Of a DNA stretch of 45,585 nt, positions 36,899 to 45,319 are shown piece after piece. Origin of the DNA: Ferruginibacter sp. Lineage in GTDB: Bacteria > Bacteroidota > Bacteroidia > Chitinophagales > Chitinophagaceae. The DNA is taken from the NCBI GenBank assembly GCA_025352695.1, contig JANXSK010000176.1, forward strand, positions 1 to 45,585, in the 5' to 3' direction. Each line of letters begins with the position of its first letter. Within the stretch, counting starts at the first letter, position 1. The notes under the pieces are model-generated. The model did not search any database. It had not been told where the DNA came from and saw only the letters and a list, made by a program, of their open reading frames with translations. Made by a program: the position numbers and the translations under genes.

Positions 36899-37624
36899 TT
36901 AATTCATACAAGCCATTATTTTACGTAATTCTTCTTCATCAGAAATATAAACATTTCCAAAATCTGTAACAAGCGGATTGGCAAATTGCATTGAGTTGGC
37001 TATTGCTTTTCTAGCAGAGCCGTGGTATTCTTTTGCACCACTCTGTTGTATTAATTTTTCAATATTGGTAGATTTTATACCTGCACCGGGCATAATTATA
37101 ATGCGCTCTCCAGCTTGCTGAACAAGCTGATGCAATATTTCTCCGGCATCAGGAGCCTTAGATTTTTGACCAGAGGTTAATACTCTTTCACAGCCAGCAT
37201 CAATAAGATCTTCCAAGGCTTTAAATGGATCGGGTGTGGCATCATAAGCTCTATTACAAGTAACACCCATCGGGTATGCCCATTCAACAATTTGTTTTAA
37301 TTTATCTGTATCAATTTCTCCATCTATTTTTTGCACACCTATTGATATACCATCGCAGCCAAGTTCTTTGCAAATAACAATATCATGTTTTATGATCTCC
37401 AACTCATTGACATCGTATAAATAATTACCAGATCTTGGCCTTATAATCGGATATAGTAAAATGGATAGTTGTTCTCTTGTTTGCCTGATGGCACCATAGC
37501 TTGGGGTAGTACCGCCCTCTACCGGGTTATCACATAATTCAACTCTTGCGGCACCCGCTTTTTCAGCGATGATTGCAGATTGAATATTGAAAGCACAAAC
37601 TTCAAATATATTTTTGTTAAACAT
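36899..37624 (-). CDS. cutC: CutC family protein (copper homeostasis-type TIM barrel)
   Basis: 241 residues from the ATG at 37624, matching the family's usual length and beginning with the conserved IFEVCAFNIQSAIIAEKAGA. The frame is open to 37732, but that would overlap the upstream gene and add 36 atypical residues. CutC blocks are all present: RVELCDNPVEGGTTPSYGAI, PIIRPRSGNYLYDVNELEII, GCDGISIGVQ, MGVTCNRAYDATPDP and RVLTSGQKSKAPDA, IIIMPGAGI, EYHGSAR. The fold is a TIM barrel; the copper role proposed from E. coli is disputed. It starts 19 bp after the asparaginase gene, forming a two-gene operon. Confidence 0.94.
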   Translation of the reverse strand: MFNKNIFEVCAFNIQSAIIAEKAGAARVELCDNPVEGGTTPSYGAIRQTREQLSILLYPIIRPRSGNYLYDVNELEIIKHDIVICKELGCDGISIGVQKIDGEIDTDKLKQIVEWAYPMGVTCNRAYDATPDPFKALEDLIDAGCERVLTSGQKSKAPDAGEILHQLVQQAGERIIIMPGAGIKSTNIEKLIQQSGAKEYHGSARKAIANSMQFANPLVTDFGNVYISDEEELRKIMACMN

Positions 37625-37643
37625 TTTACTCGGGGTTATATAA

Positions 37644-38669
37644 TTAGTAAATACTTTTAGGCGTATACATTTTTTCTTCTTTATTATTGCGTACTGCGTA
37701 GGTAAATCCTTTTTGTAAACAGTATGCTCCAAATTCTCCTTTTTTATTTAATGCTAAAAAACCTACCTGTATTTCTTTGGCTTTTGCAGGATTGCGTTTT
37801 ATAATTCTTTCAACTCCTTCTTTGCAGGCAGCTTCAGGACTATAACCCTGCCGCATTAGTTCTACAATTAAATGAGCTCCTACAATACGGATCACTTCTT
37901 CACCCACACCGGTAGCGGTTGCAGCACCAACTTCATTATCCACATATAAGCCGGCACCAATAACCGGAGAGTCACCCACACGCCCATGTATTTTATACGC
38001 CATGCCACTTGTTGTGCAGGCTCCACCAAAATTACCTGCAGCATCTATTGCCAACATGCCAATGGTATCATGGTTTTTTATACCGCCGGGCATTGGGTCT
38101 TTTTTTTTATCATACAATTGGTTCTCAATATTTTTTATCGGTTCGTATTTAGCTGTCTTTAACCATTCCTTCCAGGCTTTTTCACTTTCGGGTGTTAATA
38201 AGTTTTCTTTTTTAAACCCATTGGCCAGTGCAAATTGAAAAGCACCGTCACCCGCTAAAATTACATGAGGTGTTTTATCCATTACCAACCTTGCGACAGA
38301 AATGGGATGCATAATATTTTCAAGGCACATTACCGATCCGCAATTATAAAATTCATCCATTATACAGGCATCAAGTGTAACTCTTCCATCTCTGTCGGGT
38401 AAACCACCATAACCAACACTTTGGTTAGCTCCATCGGCCTCAGGTATTCTAACACCTGCTTCTACCGCATCAACTGCCCTGCCTCCTTTTTGTAATATCT
38501 CCCACGCACCTACATTGGCTGCTTTGCCAAAATCCCAAGTTGAAATAACAATTGGATTGTTTAAAATGGCCTCCATTGTTTTTACTGGACCTGCAAAAAT
38601 TTTTTCTCCCGATAAAACTGCAGCCGAGCCAACTACAGCATTTTGTAAAAATGTTCTTCGTGATGACAT
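37644..38669 (-). CDS. Tat-exported glycosylasparaginase (N4-(beta-N-acetylglucosaminyl)-L-asparaginase, Ntn-hydrolase)
   Basis: 341 residues. A twin-arginine-type leader (MSSRRTFLQNAVVGSAAVLS) suggests folded export by the Tat pathway. The glycosylasparaginase core begins PIVISTWDFGKAANVGAWEI, with GGRAVDAVEAGV and GYGGLPDRDGRVTLDA. Autoprocessing should occur before Thr202 in NHDTIGMLAIDAAGN, making Thr202 the N-terminal nucleophile; substrate-site residues lie in GRVGDSPVIGAGLYVDNEVG and ATATGVGEE. It cleaves the GlcNAc-Asn bond of deglycosylated N-glycan asparagines, as in Elizabethkingia. It is the first gene of an operon with cutC; with the sialate esterase divergent upstream, it hints at glycoprotein scavenging. 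Confidence 0.93.
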   Translation of the reverse strand: MSSRRTFLQNAVVGSAAVLSGEKIFAGPVKTMEAILNNPIVISTWDFGKAANVGAWEILQKGGRAVDAVEAGVRIPEADGANQSVGYGGLPDRDGRVTLDACIMDEFYNCGSVMCLENIMHPISVARLVMDKTPHVILAGDGAFQFALANGFKKENLLTPESEKAWKEWLKTAKYEPIKNIENQLYDKKKDPMPGGIKNHDTIGMLAIDAAGNFGGACTTSGMAYKIHGRVGDSPVIGAGLYVDNEVGAATATGVGEEVIRIVGAHLIVELMRQGYSPEAACKEGVERIIKRNPAKAKEIQVGFLALNKKGEFGAYCLQKGFTYAVRNNKEEKMYTPKSIY

Positions 38670-38964
38670 GGTATAATATTTTGAATTAAAATTGAGTGAT
38701 TAAATTAATAGAAGGCAATGGTACAGTTTATTTTTAAAAATAGAACAATTTACAATTCTCTATTTCATCTTTTTTTATTTTGATCATCTCGCTATAAAAA
38801 ATAATATCTTCATGCTATAAATTTGTAACTGTATTTATAGGAAATATTTTAAATACCTTATTTATTTAAAAGGCATATAATTTAACCAGTACTATTTTAA
38901 AATAACCCAATAATTATATTGAACTAATCATTTCAATTTTTTAAATTAAATCTAAAAGTTTTCC

Positions 38965-40368
38965 ATGAAAAAATATTTACCGTTTGCAGTATTTCTATTT
39001 TCAGCAGTTGTATTAAAAGCCAATATCCGGCTGCCGAATGTTATTAATAATAATATGGTTTTGCAACAGCTTTCAACTGTAAAATTGTGGGGTTGGGCAG
39101 CGCCAAACGAAAAGGTGTATGTAAACACTTCGTGGAATAATAAACTCGACTCTGTAATTACTACCCGAGATGCAAATTGGATGTTGACCGTGCAAACACC
39201 TGCTGCTGGAGGACCTTATACGATTACGCTAACGGGAGAAAATATGATTGTACTGAATAATGTGTTGATTGGAGAGGTATGGGTTTGCTCTGGTCAGTCA
39301 AACATGGAAATGAATTATAACTGGGGCTTGCCTGACATAAAAGCGGCATTACCTGATTGTGCAAATAGTAATATCCGTTTCTTTTATATTCCCAAAACAA
39401 CTTCAAAATATCCACAGGATAATTGTGGTGGCGAATGGGTGAATTGTGATTCGAATAGATTAAAAATTTTTAGTGCTGTGGGATATTTTTTTGGCAAAAA
39501 ATTAAATGCAGCACTAAATGTTCCTATTGGTTTAATCAATTCAAATTGGGGAGGAACGCCTGCAGAAACATGGACGGAAGCTAAATCAATTAACAATGAT
39601 CCGGTATTAAAAACCGCAGCCGAAAAAATTGAACCATACGATTGGTGGCCCTACATGCCTGGCGCTACCTTTAATGGTATGATTGCACCTATTAGTAATT
39701 ATACTATTGCCGGAGCTATTTGGTACCAGGGCGAAGGAAATACCATTGCACCAGATACATACAGTAAATTATTAACCACCCTGATAGCATCATGGCGTAA
39801 AGTATGGAGCAAAGAATTACCCTTTTATTACGTGCAGATAGCGCCGTTTAGTTATGGCAATAAATATATTTCCTCCATTATCAGGGAGCAGCAAACAAAA
39901 GCAATGGCTTATCCAAATGTAGGTATGGTGGTTGTAACAGATTTGGTTGATAATATTAAAGATATTCACCCGAAAAATAAACATACTGTAGCAGAGCGGC
40001 TTGCTAACTGGGCATTGGCAGAAACGTATCATAAAGAAGGACTTTTGTATAAAAGCCCTATGTATAAAACAATGGATGTACAGAAGAATAGAGCCATCAT
40101 AAATTTTGATAATGCGCCTAATGGACTAATGGCAAAAGATAAAATAATTAATGAAATTTACATAGCCGGTGCAGATAAAATATTTTATCCAGCCTCTGCA
40201 AAAATTGACAATAATAAATTGATTGTTTCAAGCCCTAAAGTAGCACAACCTGTTGCAGTAAGATTTGCCTTCAGCAACACAGCTATTGCAAATTTATTTA
40301 GTAAAGAAGGCTTACCTGTAAATCCATTTAGAACTGATGATTGGGAACTGGATAGAAGTAAGGAGTAA
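38965..40368 (+). CDS. Sialate O-acetylesterase, SGNH-type
   Basis: 467 residues with a signal peptide (MKKYLPFAVFLFSAVVLKA). Opening blocks IRLPNVINNNMVLQQLSTVK and LWGWAAPNEKV, then the nucleophile motif GEVWVCSGQSNMEMN (Ser near residue 109), the NSNWGGTPAETWTEAKSI oxyanion region, GAIWYQGEGN and late DIHPKNKHTVAERLANWAL with the catalytic Asp-His are those of the SASA/sialate O-acetylesterase family. It removes O-acetyl groups, classically from sialic acids; Bacteroidota homologues often deacetylate plant xylan or pectin. It is divergent from the glycosylasparaginase gene across a 295-bp gap. Confidence 0.93.
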   Translation: MKKYLPFAVFLFSAVVLKANIRLPNVINNNMVLQQLSTVKLWGWAAPNEKVYVNTSWNNKLDSVITTRDANWMLTVQTPAAGGPYTITLTGENMIVLNNVLIGEVWVCSGQSNMEMNYNWGLPDIKAALPDCANSNIRFFYIPKTTSKYPQDNCGGEWVNCDSNRLKIFSAVGYFFGKKLNAALNVPIGLINSNWGGTPAETWTEAKSINNDPVLKTAAEKIEPYDWWPYMPGATFNGMIAPISNYTIAGAIWYQGEGNTIAPDTYSKLLTTLIASWRKVWSKELPFYYVQIAPFSYGNKYISSIIREQQTKAMAYPNVGMVVVTDLVDNIKDIHPKNKHTVAERLANWALAETYHKEGLLYKSPMYKTMDVQKNRAIINFDNAPNGLMAKDKIINEIYIAGADKIFYPASAKIDNNKLIVSSPKVAQPVAVRFAFSNTAIANLFSKEGLPVNPFRTDDWELDRSKE

Positions 40369-40729
40369 TTAGACAGTGCTTAGGAGAATAAGAAATTGCA
40401 GTAGTTATGCGTAAGTATTTGAAAGCGATAAATATTGATCTGGTTAATTGCATACGGTAAATGGAATAGTAAGTTTAAATAGCTGCAATTAAAATGTAGT
40501 ACATTTGTTTTCTCAGGGTAATGTTCATTTTTCACCATCGTTTATTAGGTAAGGTTTGATTATAATACTTCAACAAATTTGTATTCACTCTATCCAATTT
40601 TATTGAATGTTAAATAAAATAAAAATTATATTCATGGTCGATCTTCGCACTTTTTTAACGTATTTTATTCGTTCTTTTGTGTTAAATAAATAGGGAGTAT
40701 TTATAATAAATAGTTTGTACTCTTTTAAA
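40369..40729. other. Intergenic gap before the HYC_CC_PP gene
   Basis: AT-rich with no hairpin or gene recognised. A box-like TTCTTTTG near 40671 (one mismatch to TAnnTTTG) might serve the gene at 40730. Confidence 0.4.
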
Positions 40730-41128
40730 ATGAAAAAATTTTTTGCAGCCATATTAACCCTTTTATACGTCAGCACTTCTACGGGTGCTACTGTTTACAT
40801 GCATTATTGCAAGAACAATTTGGTTGGGAAAGGTTTGGGTTATCACGCATCTAAAACATGCAATAAGTTTAAGATTGAGAAAACTAGTCAGCAAGGTCTG
40901 GATTGCTGCAAAAACGAAAATAAATTTTTTAAAAGCCAAACAAACGAGCATGCTACAATAGCTGTTCGTACTTTGAAACACACTGTCGCTGTGGCATTGC
41001 CAGTTTCATATGTTGTAATTCCTTCTTTTGATATTTCTACAATCGTAAATGAAAATTCTGTTAGTCCTTCTCCCCCTGAAACTAACAGTGTAGCGATTTA
41101 CATCCGCAATTGCGTTTTTCTGCTTTAG
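40730..41128 (+). CDS. HYC_CC_PP family small exported protein
   Basis: 132 residues from the ATG at 40730; the frame is open to a TTG at 40715 but the ATG sits at a clean signal peptide (MKKFFAAILTLLYVSTSTGA). The three namesake motifs are present in order: MHYCKNN (HYC), LDCCKNENKFF (CC) and SPPETNSVAIYIRNCVFLL (PP plus the conserved NC tail). This Bacteroidota family is often found near copper or heavy-metal functions and is proposed to bind metal, though its role is unproven. The next gene, 94 bp downstream, encodes a secreted CxxC/Met-rich protein; the two may be one operon. Confidence 0.8.
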   Translation: MKKFFAAILTLLYVSTSTGATVYMHYCKNNLVGKGLGYHASKTCNKFKIEKTSQQGLDCCKNENKFFKSQTNEHATIAVRTLKHTVAVALPVSYVVIPSFDISTIVNENSVSPSPPETNSVAIYIRNCVFLL

Positions 41129-41222
41129 ATTTTATTTCTCTCATTAGGCCAGGCAATCTATTGCCAGGCTATTGGCATTGCTATTGCCAGATCAATATAT
41201 TTTTTTTAATAAAATTACTATC

Positions 41223-41669
41223 ATGAAATCATTTAACTTTCTGTTGATGGCAGCTTTATCCATCCTGGTACTTCCTGTTTTTGCACAAACCACTACAACG
41301 GAATTTCAACAGTTGCAATTAACAAAATCTAAAAAAGAATTAATGAAAATGGAGGTAATGAAAATACAAACCAATCCAAAAAATTTGGTAAGAAATTCAT
41401 TAAAAAACGGACAGGTTTCAAATTTGTCTTCAAAGGAGCAAATGAAAGCCACTGTAATGAAATTAAAACCCTTATCACAAAATTATACTCTAGCTATTAA
41501 TACATCTGGCAAGTGTGCTCCATGCTTAACGTTTTCACATCTTTCACTTAAAGAACAAATGAAAATGAAAATAGTGGGCCTGTACATTCATCCAATCAAT
41601 ATGGTTGTGCCAAGAGAAGAATTTGATAAATGTTCAATATGCGGATTAAATTTACCAATGAGCAAATAA
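41223..41669 (+). CDS. Secreted Met/Lys-rich repeat protein with two CxxC motifs, unknown family
   Basis: 148 residues from the ATG at 41223, which starts a signal peptide (MKSFNFLLMAALSILVLPVF, then AQ). The frame is open to 41172 but the extension is not signal-like. Three degenerate internal repeats are visible: KSKKELMKMEVMKIQ, LSSKEQMKATVMKLK and LSLKEQMKMKIVGLY. Between repeats two and three and at the C-terminus are GKCAPCLTF and FDKCSICGLNLP, two CxxC pairs. Met and Cys-rich periplasmic repeats suggest copper, silver or mercury binding, in line with the HYC_CC_PP neighbour, but I recognise no named family and the metal is inference. Confidence 0.65.
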   Translation: MKSFNFLLMAALSILVLPVFAQTTTTEFQQLQLTKSKKELMKMEVMKIQTNPKNLVRNSLKNGQVSNLSSKEQMKATVMKLKPLSQNYTLAINTSGKCAPCLTFSHLSLKEQMKMKIVGLYIHPINMVVPREEFDKCSICGLNLPMSK

Positions 41670-41690
41670 CAACTAAAATCAGGGTGATAA

Positions 41691-42119
41691 TTGCAACCTA
41701 ATTATAAAAAAGTAATTAATGGTATAGGGAGAGCTTATGCTCAGATTGTAGCAGTAGCATGCGCCGAAGAATATAAGTTATTTTTTAAAATTTACATAGA
41801 GAAGCAGGCAAATATGATAATGGATTAATGGGCGGGATATTTACCATTGAAAAATGAATATAAAAATTTGAAACAAGTACCCTCCGGTGACAGTAAAAAC
41901 TTTCCGGACTTACGTAACCATATAATGAATTTAAAAGGATGGCTTAGAGGCATACATTATCATTGCAGTAAAGAAAGGCTATAGGGATATTTGGATGAGT
42001 ATAATTATCGTTATAAAAGAAGAAATAATATGGATACGATTTTTAACAAACTGATTGAAAAAATGGCAACCAATCCTCCAAAAAGAATTGGCGATAACGA
42101 TAACCAGCTTGCGACCTAA
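41691..42119 (+). pseudogene. IS1595-family transposase remnant (5'-truncated, two nonsense mutations)
   Basis: One reading frame runs 143 codons with two internal stops. It reads GIGRAYAQIVAVACAE, then WAGYLPLKNEYKNLKQVPSG, SKNFPDLRNHIMNLKGWLRG, IHYHCSKERL, GYLDEYNYRYKRRNNMDTIF and NKLIEKMATNPPKRI, which is the C-terminal half of an ISXO2/IS1595-type DDE transposase. TAA at 41826 replaces a Glu codon (D-E-WAGY) and TAG at 41982 a Gln codon (ERL-Q-GYLDEY), each explainable by one base change. The N-terminal half is absent: the frame begins 22 bp after the preceding gene. No terminal inverted repeats were found. Confidence 0.8.
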
Positions 42120-42266
42120 ACGTATATACCAAAATATTTAATTAATATTTATTCTTTAGTGAGGCTGTCTATCCTGTATGATAGGAGTGTTTTAGAATTA
42201 ATTCCTGACAATATTAATAATTTCGATGTTGATACATTAAAAGATGCAAAACGTGCTGAACGTTGA
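42120..42266 (+). other. Unidentified reading-frame remnant
   Basis: Directly after the transposase remnant, in the same frame, 48 codons stay open and look protein-like (VRLSILYDRSVLELIPDNIN, then FDVDTLKDAKRAER) up to TGA at 42264. Further protein-like text (FRIKKIGNRVWARIEFPI) follows near 42320 in another frame. I recognise no family. Confidence 0.3.
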
Positions 42267-42453
42267 ATTGGCATGGATTTTTTATTAAAATTACACTGAC
42301 TTCTGTATTCATTTTTAGAATTAAAAAAATAGGTAATCGTGTTTGGGCAAGAATTGAATTTCCGATCCTGTCTCTGTAGAACCTGATAACACCAATTAAA
42401 TCCGAAGCAGATTATTATTTTTTAATAATGGATAAGGGCGAAGGATAAAGCTT

Positions 42454-42686
42454 AAAATATCTCAAGTTATCCTTGCTTTTAAATTAGGGGTGTCTTATGG
42501 TTTTAAAGGGGAAGTAAAGAGCAATAAACACCTAACTAAATATAATATTAATCACCTCGATAAGCTTGCAGCTATATTAAGTGTTCTCCTAAAGATTTTC
42601 AACCAGATATTAATTTGCAAGGTCTTTCGAATAAGCGTCTTGTATTACTCATTTTGAATATAGATAATGGAAGGTCATTTTATTGA
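42454..42686 (+). pseudogene. Decayed XRE-type helix-turn-helix regulator
   Basis: The frame gives ISQVILAFKLGVSYGFKGEV, then KHLTKYNINHLDKLAAILS, matching a common Bacteroidota XRE-like repressor (helix-turn-helix followed by the K-YN-NHL-LA-IL region). After a 1-2 base deletion near 42577 the text continues as CSPKDFQPDINLQGLSNKRL in the next frame to TGA at 42684. The N-terminus is blocked by a stop near 42431. It is most likely non-functional. Confidence 0.6.
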
Positions 42687-43174
42687 GATTATCTCAAGTT
42701 AAACTATTAATTAAATCAGATATTTTAGACGATTTAATTAATACATTTGTTGTAACACTAAGTTTGAGGTCACAGATTGTCACTATCAATGCTTTTTTTA
42801 TTTTGGTTGTATTAGCTTTATCTTCTACTGTAAGAGCTTTTAAATACACATAGATACTATTTTTAAAAAATACCTTTGGTTTACCTCAAAATAAAAAACG
42901 AATTTTAAATCATTTCTAACATCATAATTTAAATAATAGATTATATTCTTTCCCATTAGCTATTGAATCAATATTAATAAATAAAGTATTAATTATCCAA
43001 TAAATAAAGCACATCTAATTCTTTATCGAGTTTCCACTATTATCTGTCGTATAACCTGCAAAACACTTAACAACAAAAAGAGATAGCACACGGAAGCTCT
43101 TAACATACGCTTATAAAAACATACGGGGATGCAAAACGCACCCCGTTGATTAATAGAACTTTTTATATTTTAAT
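42687..43174. other. Decayed AT-rich stretch before the ice-binding gene
   Basis: No intact gene. On the minus strand around 42700-42855 a start-less stretch looks protein-like (YVYLKALTVEDKANTTKIKK) and matches nothing I know. A terminator hairpin for the minus-strand ice-binding gene lies at 43116-43146. Confidence 0.4.
43116..43146 (-). terminator. Terminator of the ice-binding lipoprotein gene
   Basis: ACGGGG-A-TGC pairs with GCA-CCCCGT around AAAAC (43123-43146). Reading the minus strand, a TTTTTAT tract follows, 28 nt after the stop codon. Confidence 0.65.
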
Positions 43175-43978
43175 TTACAATGGCTTGGTAACTACATTTT
43201 TTTGAAGTGTTACTGCTGTCTGCGCCAGCAGCCTGCCATTTATAGAAGCTCCTGTACGTAAGTTAATACCAGTCTGGCCTAAAATAATACCTTCAAAATG
43301 ACTGGTAGTACCTATAGTTACGGCACCCGCAACCTGCCAATAAATATTTTTAGCCAGTGCACCACCACTAAGGGTAATGTTTACTGCCGAACCTGTTGTA
43401 AGCGTGCCGGATACTTGAAAAATAAATATATCACTGGCAGACCCAGCGATGGTAATGCTGGTTGGTATAACAACGGAACTTGTAAATTTATACAATCCTG
43501 GAGTTAATGTTTTACCGCCGATATTTCCAGCGCCTATATTCACAAAGTCTGGGTTAGGTCGGCCTGCCGCATCCGTGTACGCTGCCTGAAGGTTAATAAT
43601 AGCCGTGGTAAGCCTGCTTGCATCTATAACGCCACAGGGCAGAGGGCCGGCAGCATCTACCGCATATATGGTGCCTGTAACTTCTGTACAGGTAACATGT
43701 ATTGCAGCGCCGGTAATGGGGCTGGTACCAATATCGCCCGTAATGGTAGATTTATATACATCTGTAATGCCTGATTTAGATAAGATGGCAAAATTGCCAG
43801 CAACACCAAGGGTTACCGGCTTAAGCAATTGTGTAATGCGTAAATTATTTGTATTTAATGTGGAAGCTGGTTTGGAAGATAAACCAGAAGGCGCCATATA
43901 ATCAGAAGATTTTTCACAGGCTCCAAATAGCACTGATAGTAATAAGGTAACGGCTGGTAATAATTGTTTTGATTGCAT
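43175..43978 (-). CDS. DUF3494 ice-binding family lipoprotein
   Basis: 267 residues with lipobox LFGAC (Cys21). From about residue 55 the DUF3494 beta-solenoid is complete: VTLGVAGNFAILSKSGITDV, STITGDIGTSPITG, GAGNIGGKTLTPGLYKFTSS, TIAGSASDIFIFQVSGTLTT, ALAKNIYWQVAGAVTIGTTS and FEGIILGQTGINLRTGASIN followed by GRLLAQTAVTLQ. Family members bind ice, inhibiting recrystallisation, or act as ice adhesins; some homologues may not bind ice. Lipid anchoring would place it on the outer membrane. The gene is isolated between transposase wreckage and palindromic decayed DNA, and DUF3494 genes are known to move between microbes, so lateral acquisition is plausible. Confidence 0.9.
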   Translation of the reverse strand: MQSKQLLPAVTLLLSVLFGACEKSSDYMAPSGLSSKPASTLNTNNLRITQLLKPVTLGVAGNFAILSKSGITDVYKSTITGDIGTSPITGAAIHVTCTEVTGTIYAVDAAGPLPCGVIDASRLTTAIINLQAAYTDAAGRPNPDFVNIGAGNIGGKTLTPGLYKFTSSVVIPTSITIAGSASDIFIFQVSGTLTTGSAVNITLSGGALAKNIYWQVAGAVTIGTTSHFEGIILGQTGINLRTGASINGRLLAQTAVTLQKNVVTKPL

Positions 43979-45056
43979 AATATATGTTTTAAAAATTAAA
44001 AAATGTAGGTGTATAGTGCATGCAGATATTACCTAAGCAATGCAAAAGCTGTAATGATAAAAACCAAAAAAATATTGTAATAAAATAAAGCTCAAAATAC
44101 TACCGAAGCCTTTGTGGCCGAAGCTTTAACTAATTAAGCAATAAAAAAATAAGGAGTAAAGTTGAGGCATTTTGCAAGATGCTATAACCGTGCCACTTTA
44201 TATTAAAGGGTTATAAGTTAAATAATAGTTATGGTGTTTTATGGATGATGATGCAGCTATTTCACCGTATGTTAGCTTATGATTAATAAAGAAATAACTG
44301 CCAGCTTACACAACTGGCTTTATAAGTATTAGAACTATTTTACGTAAAGGCAACACTCAAAACTTATAATTATGAAGCAGCTACTGTAGCATACCTTATG
44401 CTGTTTTCTTTTGCCAATGCAGGCCCTTACCTGCTAATGTAGGCGCAATAAATAACGGTAATACAATGCCGTTAAGTAATGACAATAAGTTTGTCTTTAC
44501 TTCACCTTAACCCTCTTTAAAAGGAAAGGTTTTATTTTAAAGGCATAGGATAATAGTAACATAAATCCAGAATTTGTACAGCAAGTAAGCCTCTGTGATA
44601 ATGGCGGCAAGTTTGTTGATTTTAAGACAATGTTTAATTTTAAAGCCTTTTTATTTTGAGTCACGGATGAACCGGTTCATCCGGGCGGGCTTGATTATTT
44701 TGTTACTTTTTTTTCTAGAAAAAAAAGTAAGCAGAGACTAGCTAAAAGTAATAATAACACTTGCGCAGGTAATCCCTAACTCTATGTTTTAATAAACGCT
44801 TAATTTATTTGTGAGCTATGCAATGAGAAGATTAGTAATAGGTAACGTTAAGGTCTTGCAGAAGTAGAAGCAATAGAATTAGGTCCGTCGGCTAACTCAA
44901 GCTAAATTTATAAATAAAGGTTGATGATATGCACATAGCTAAATTATTAATGCCCCGATATGAAACCAAATTGAAAAACAAAAGTTGAAACACGGATTCA
45001 GCCCGTCCCCATTTTAGTAAACCCCATTTTATAGGCAGCTCTTTTGTCAACCGTGA
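43979..45056. other. Decayed region with large palindromes
   Basis: No intact gene. Around 44373-44659 the plus strand shows a broken secreted-protein-like text (YLMLFSFANAGP, then in other frames NVGAINNGNTMPLSNDNKFV and INPEFVQQVSLCDNGGKFVD), ending at TGA 44657. Perfect palindromes follow at 44664-44683 and 44703-44730. The segment 44740-45050 contains only short open fragments. Confidence 0.4.
44664..44730. repeat. Two adjacent perfect palindromes, REP-like
   Basis: CGGATGAACCGGTTCATCCG (44664-44683) is a 20-bp perfect palindrome. Twenty bases on, 44703-44730 is a 28-bp perfect palindrome built as TTAC-T8-CTAG-A8-GTAA. Similar TTACTTTTT-CTAG-AAAAAGTAA blocks recur between genes in many Bacteroidota, which is why I call it REP-like; only one copy lies in this window. 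Confidence 0.55.
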
Positions 45057-45200
45057 TTACCAAAGGTTCCATTTACTTTTTTTCGTCAACTCTTTAATTG
45101 TCTGTTTAGTTGTTGGTCTTTGTTTTGTTTTTTTGGATTCAAATTGTTGGTCGGCAACTTTAATAACCCAAACGTCAAAGTCAGCAACAAACCGGTTCAT
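45057..45200 (-). CDS. Possible small hypothetical protein, 47 residues
   Basis: From ATG at 45200 the minus strand encodes MNRFVADFDVWVIKVADQQF followed by a Lys/Thr-rich tail (KKTKQRPTTKQTIKELTKKS) and a KWNLW ending. The frame stays open upstream to 45302 with protein-like text (EHLIEKVDTIEVQINYDINK), so the true protein may be longer with a non-ATG start, or 5'-truncated. No family is recognised. It is divergent from the broken helix-turn-helix gene, a common toxin/regulator-like layout, but nothing supports such a role. Confidence 0.35.
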   Translation of the reverse strand: MNRFVADFDVWVIKVADQQFESKKTKQRPTTKQTIKELTKKSKWNLW

Positions 45201-45319
45201 TGATTTATTAATGTCGTAATTAATTTGAACTTCTATCGTGTCAACTTTTTCAATTAGGTGTTCTGTGATGTAAATTAAATTAAAACCTAAAATATTGAAT
45301 TGTCACTTAAACAAGTTAT

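Noticed and set aside
37625..37732. N-terminal extension of CutC overlapping the asparaginase gene
   Set aside because: The family length and conserved start fit the ATG at 37624, which leaves a normal 19-bp operon gap.
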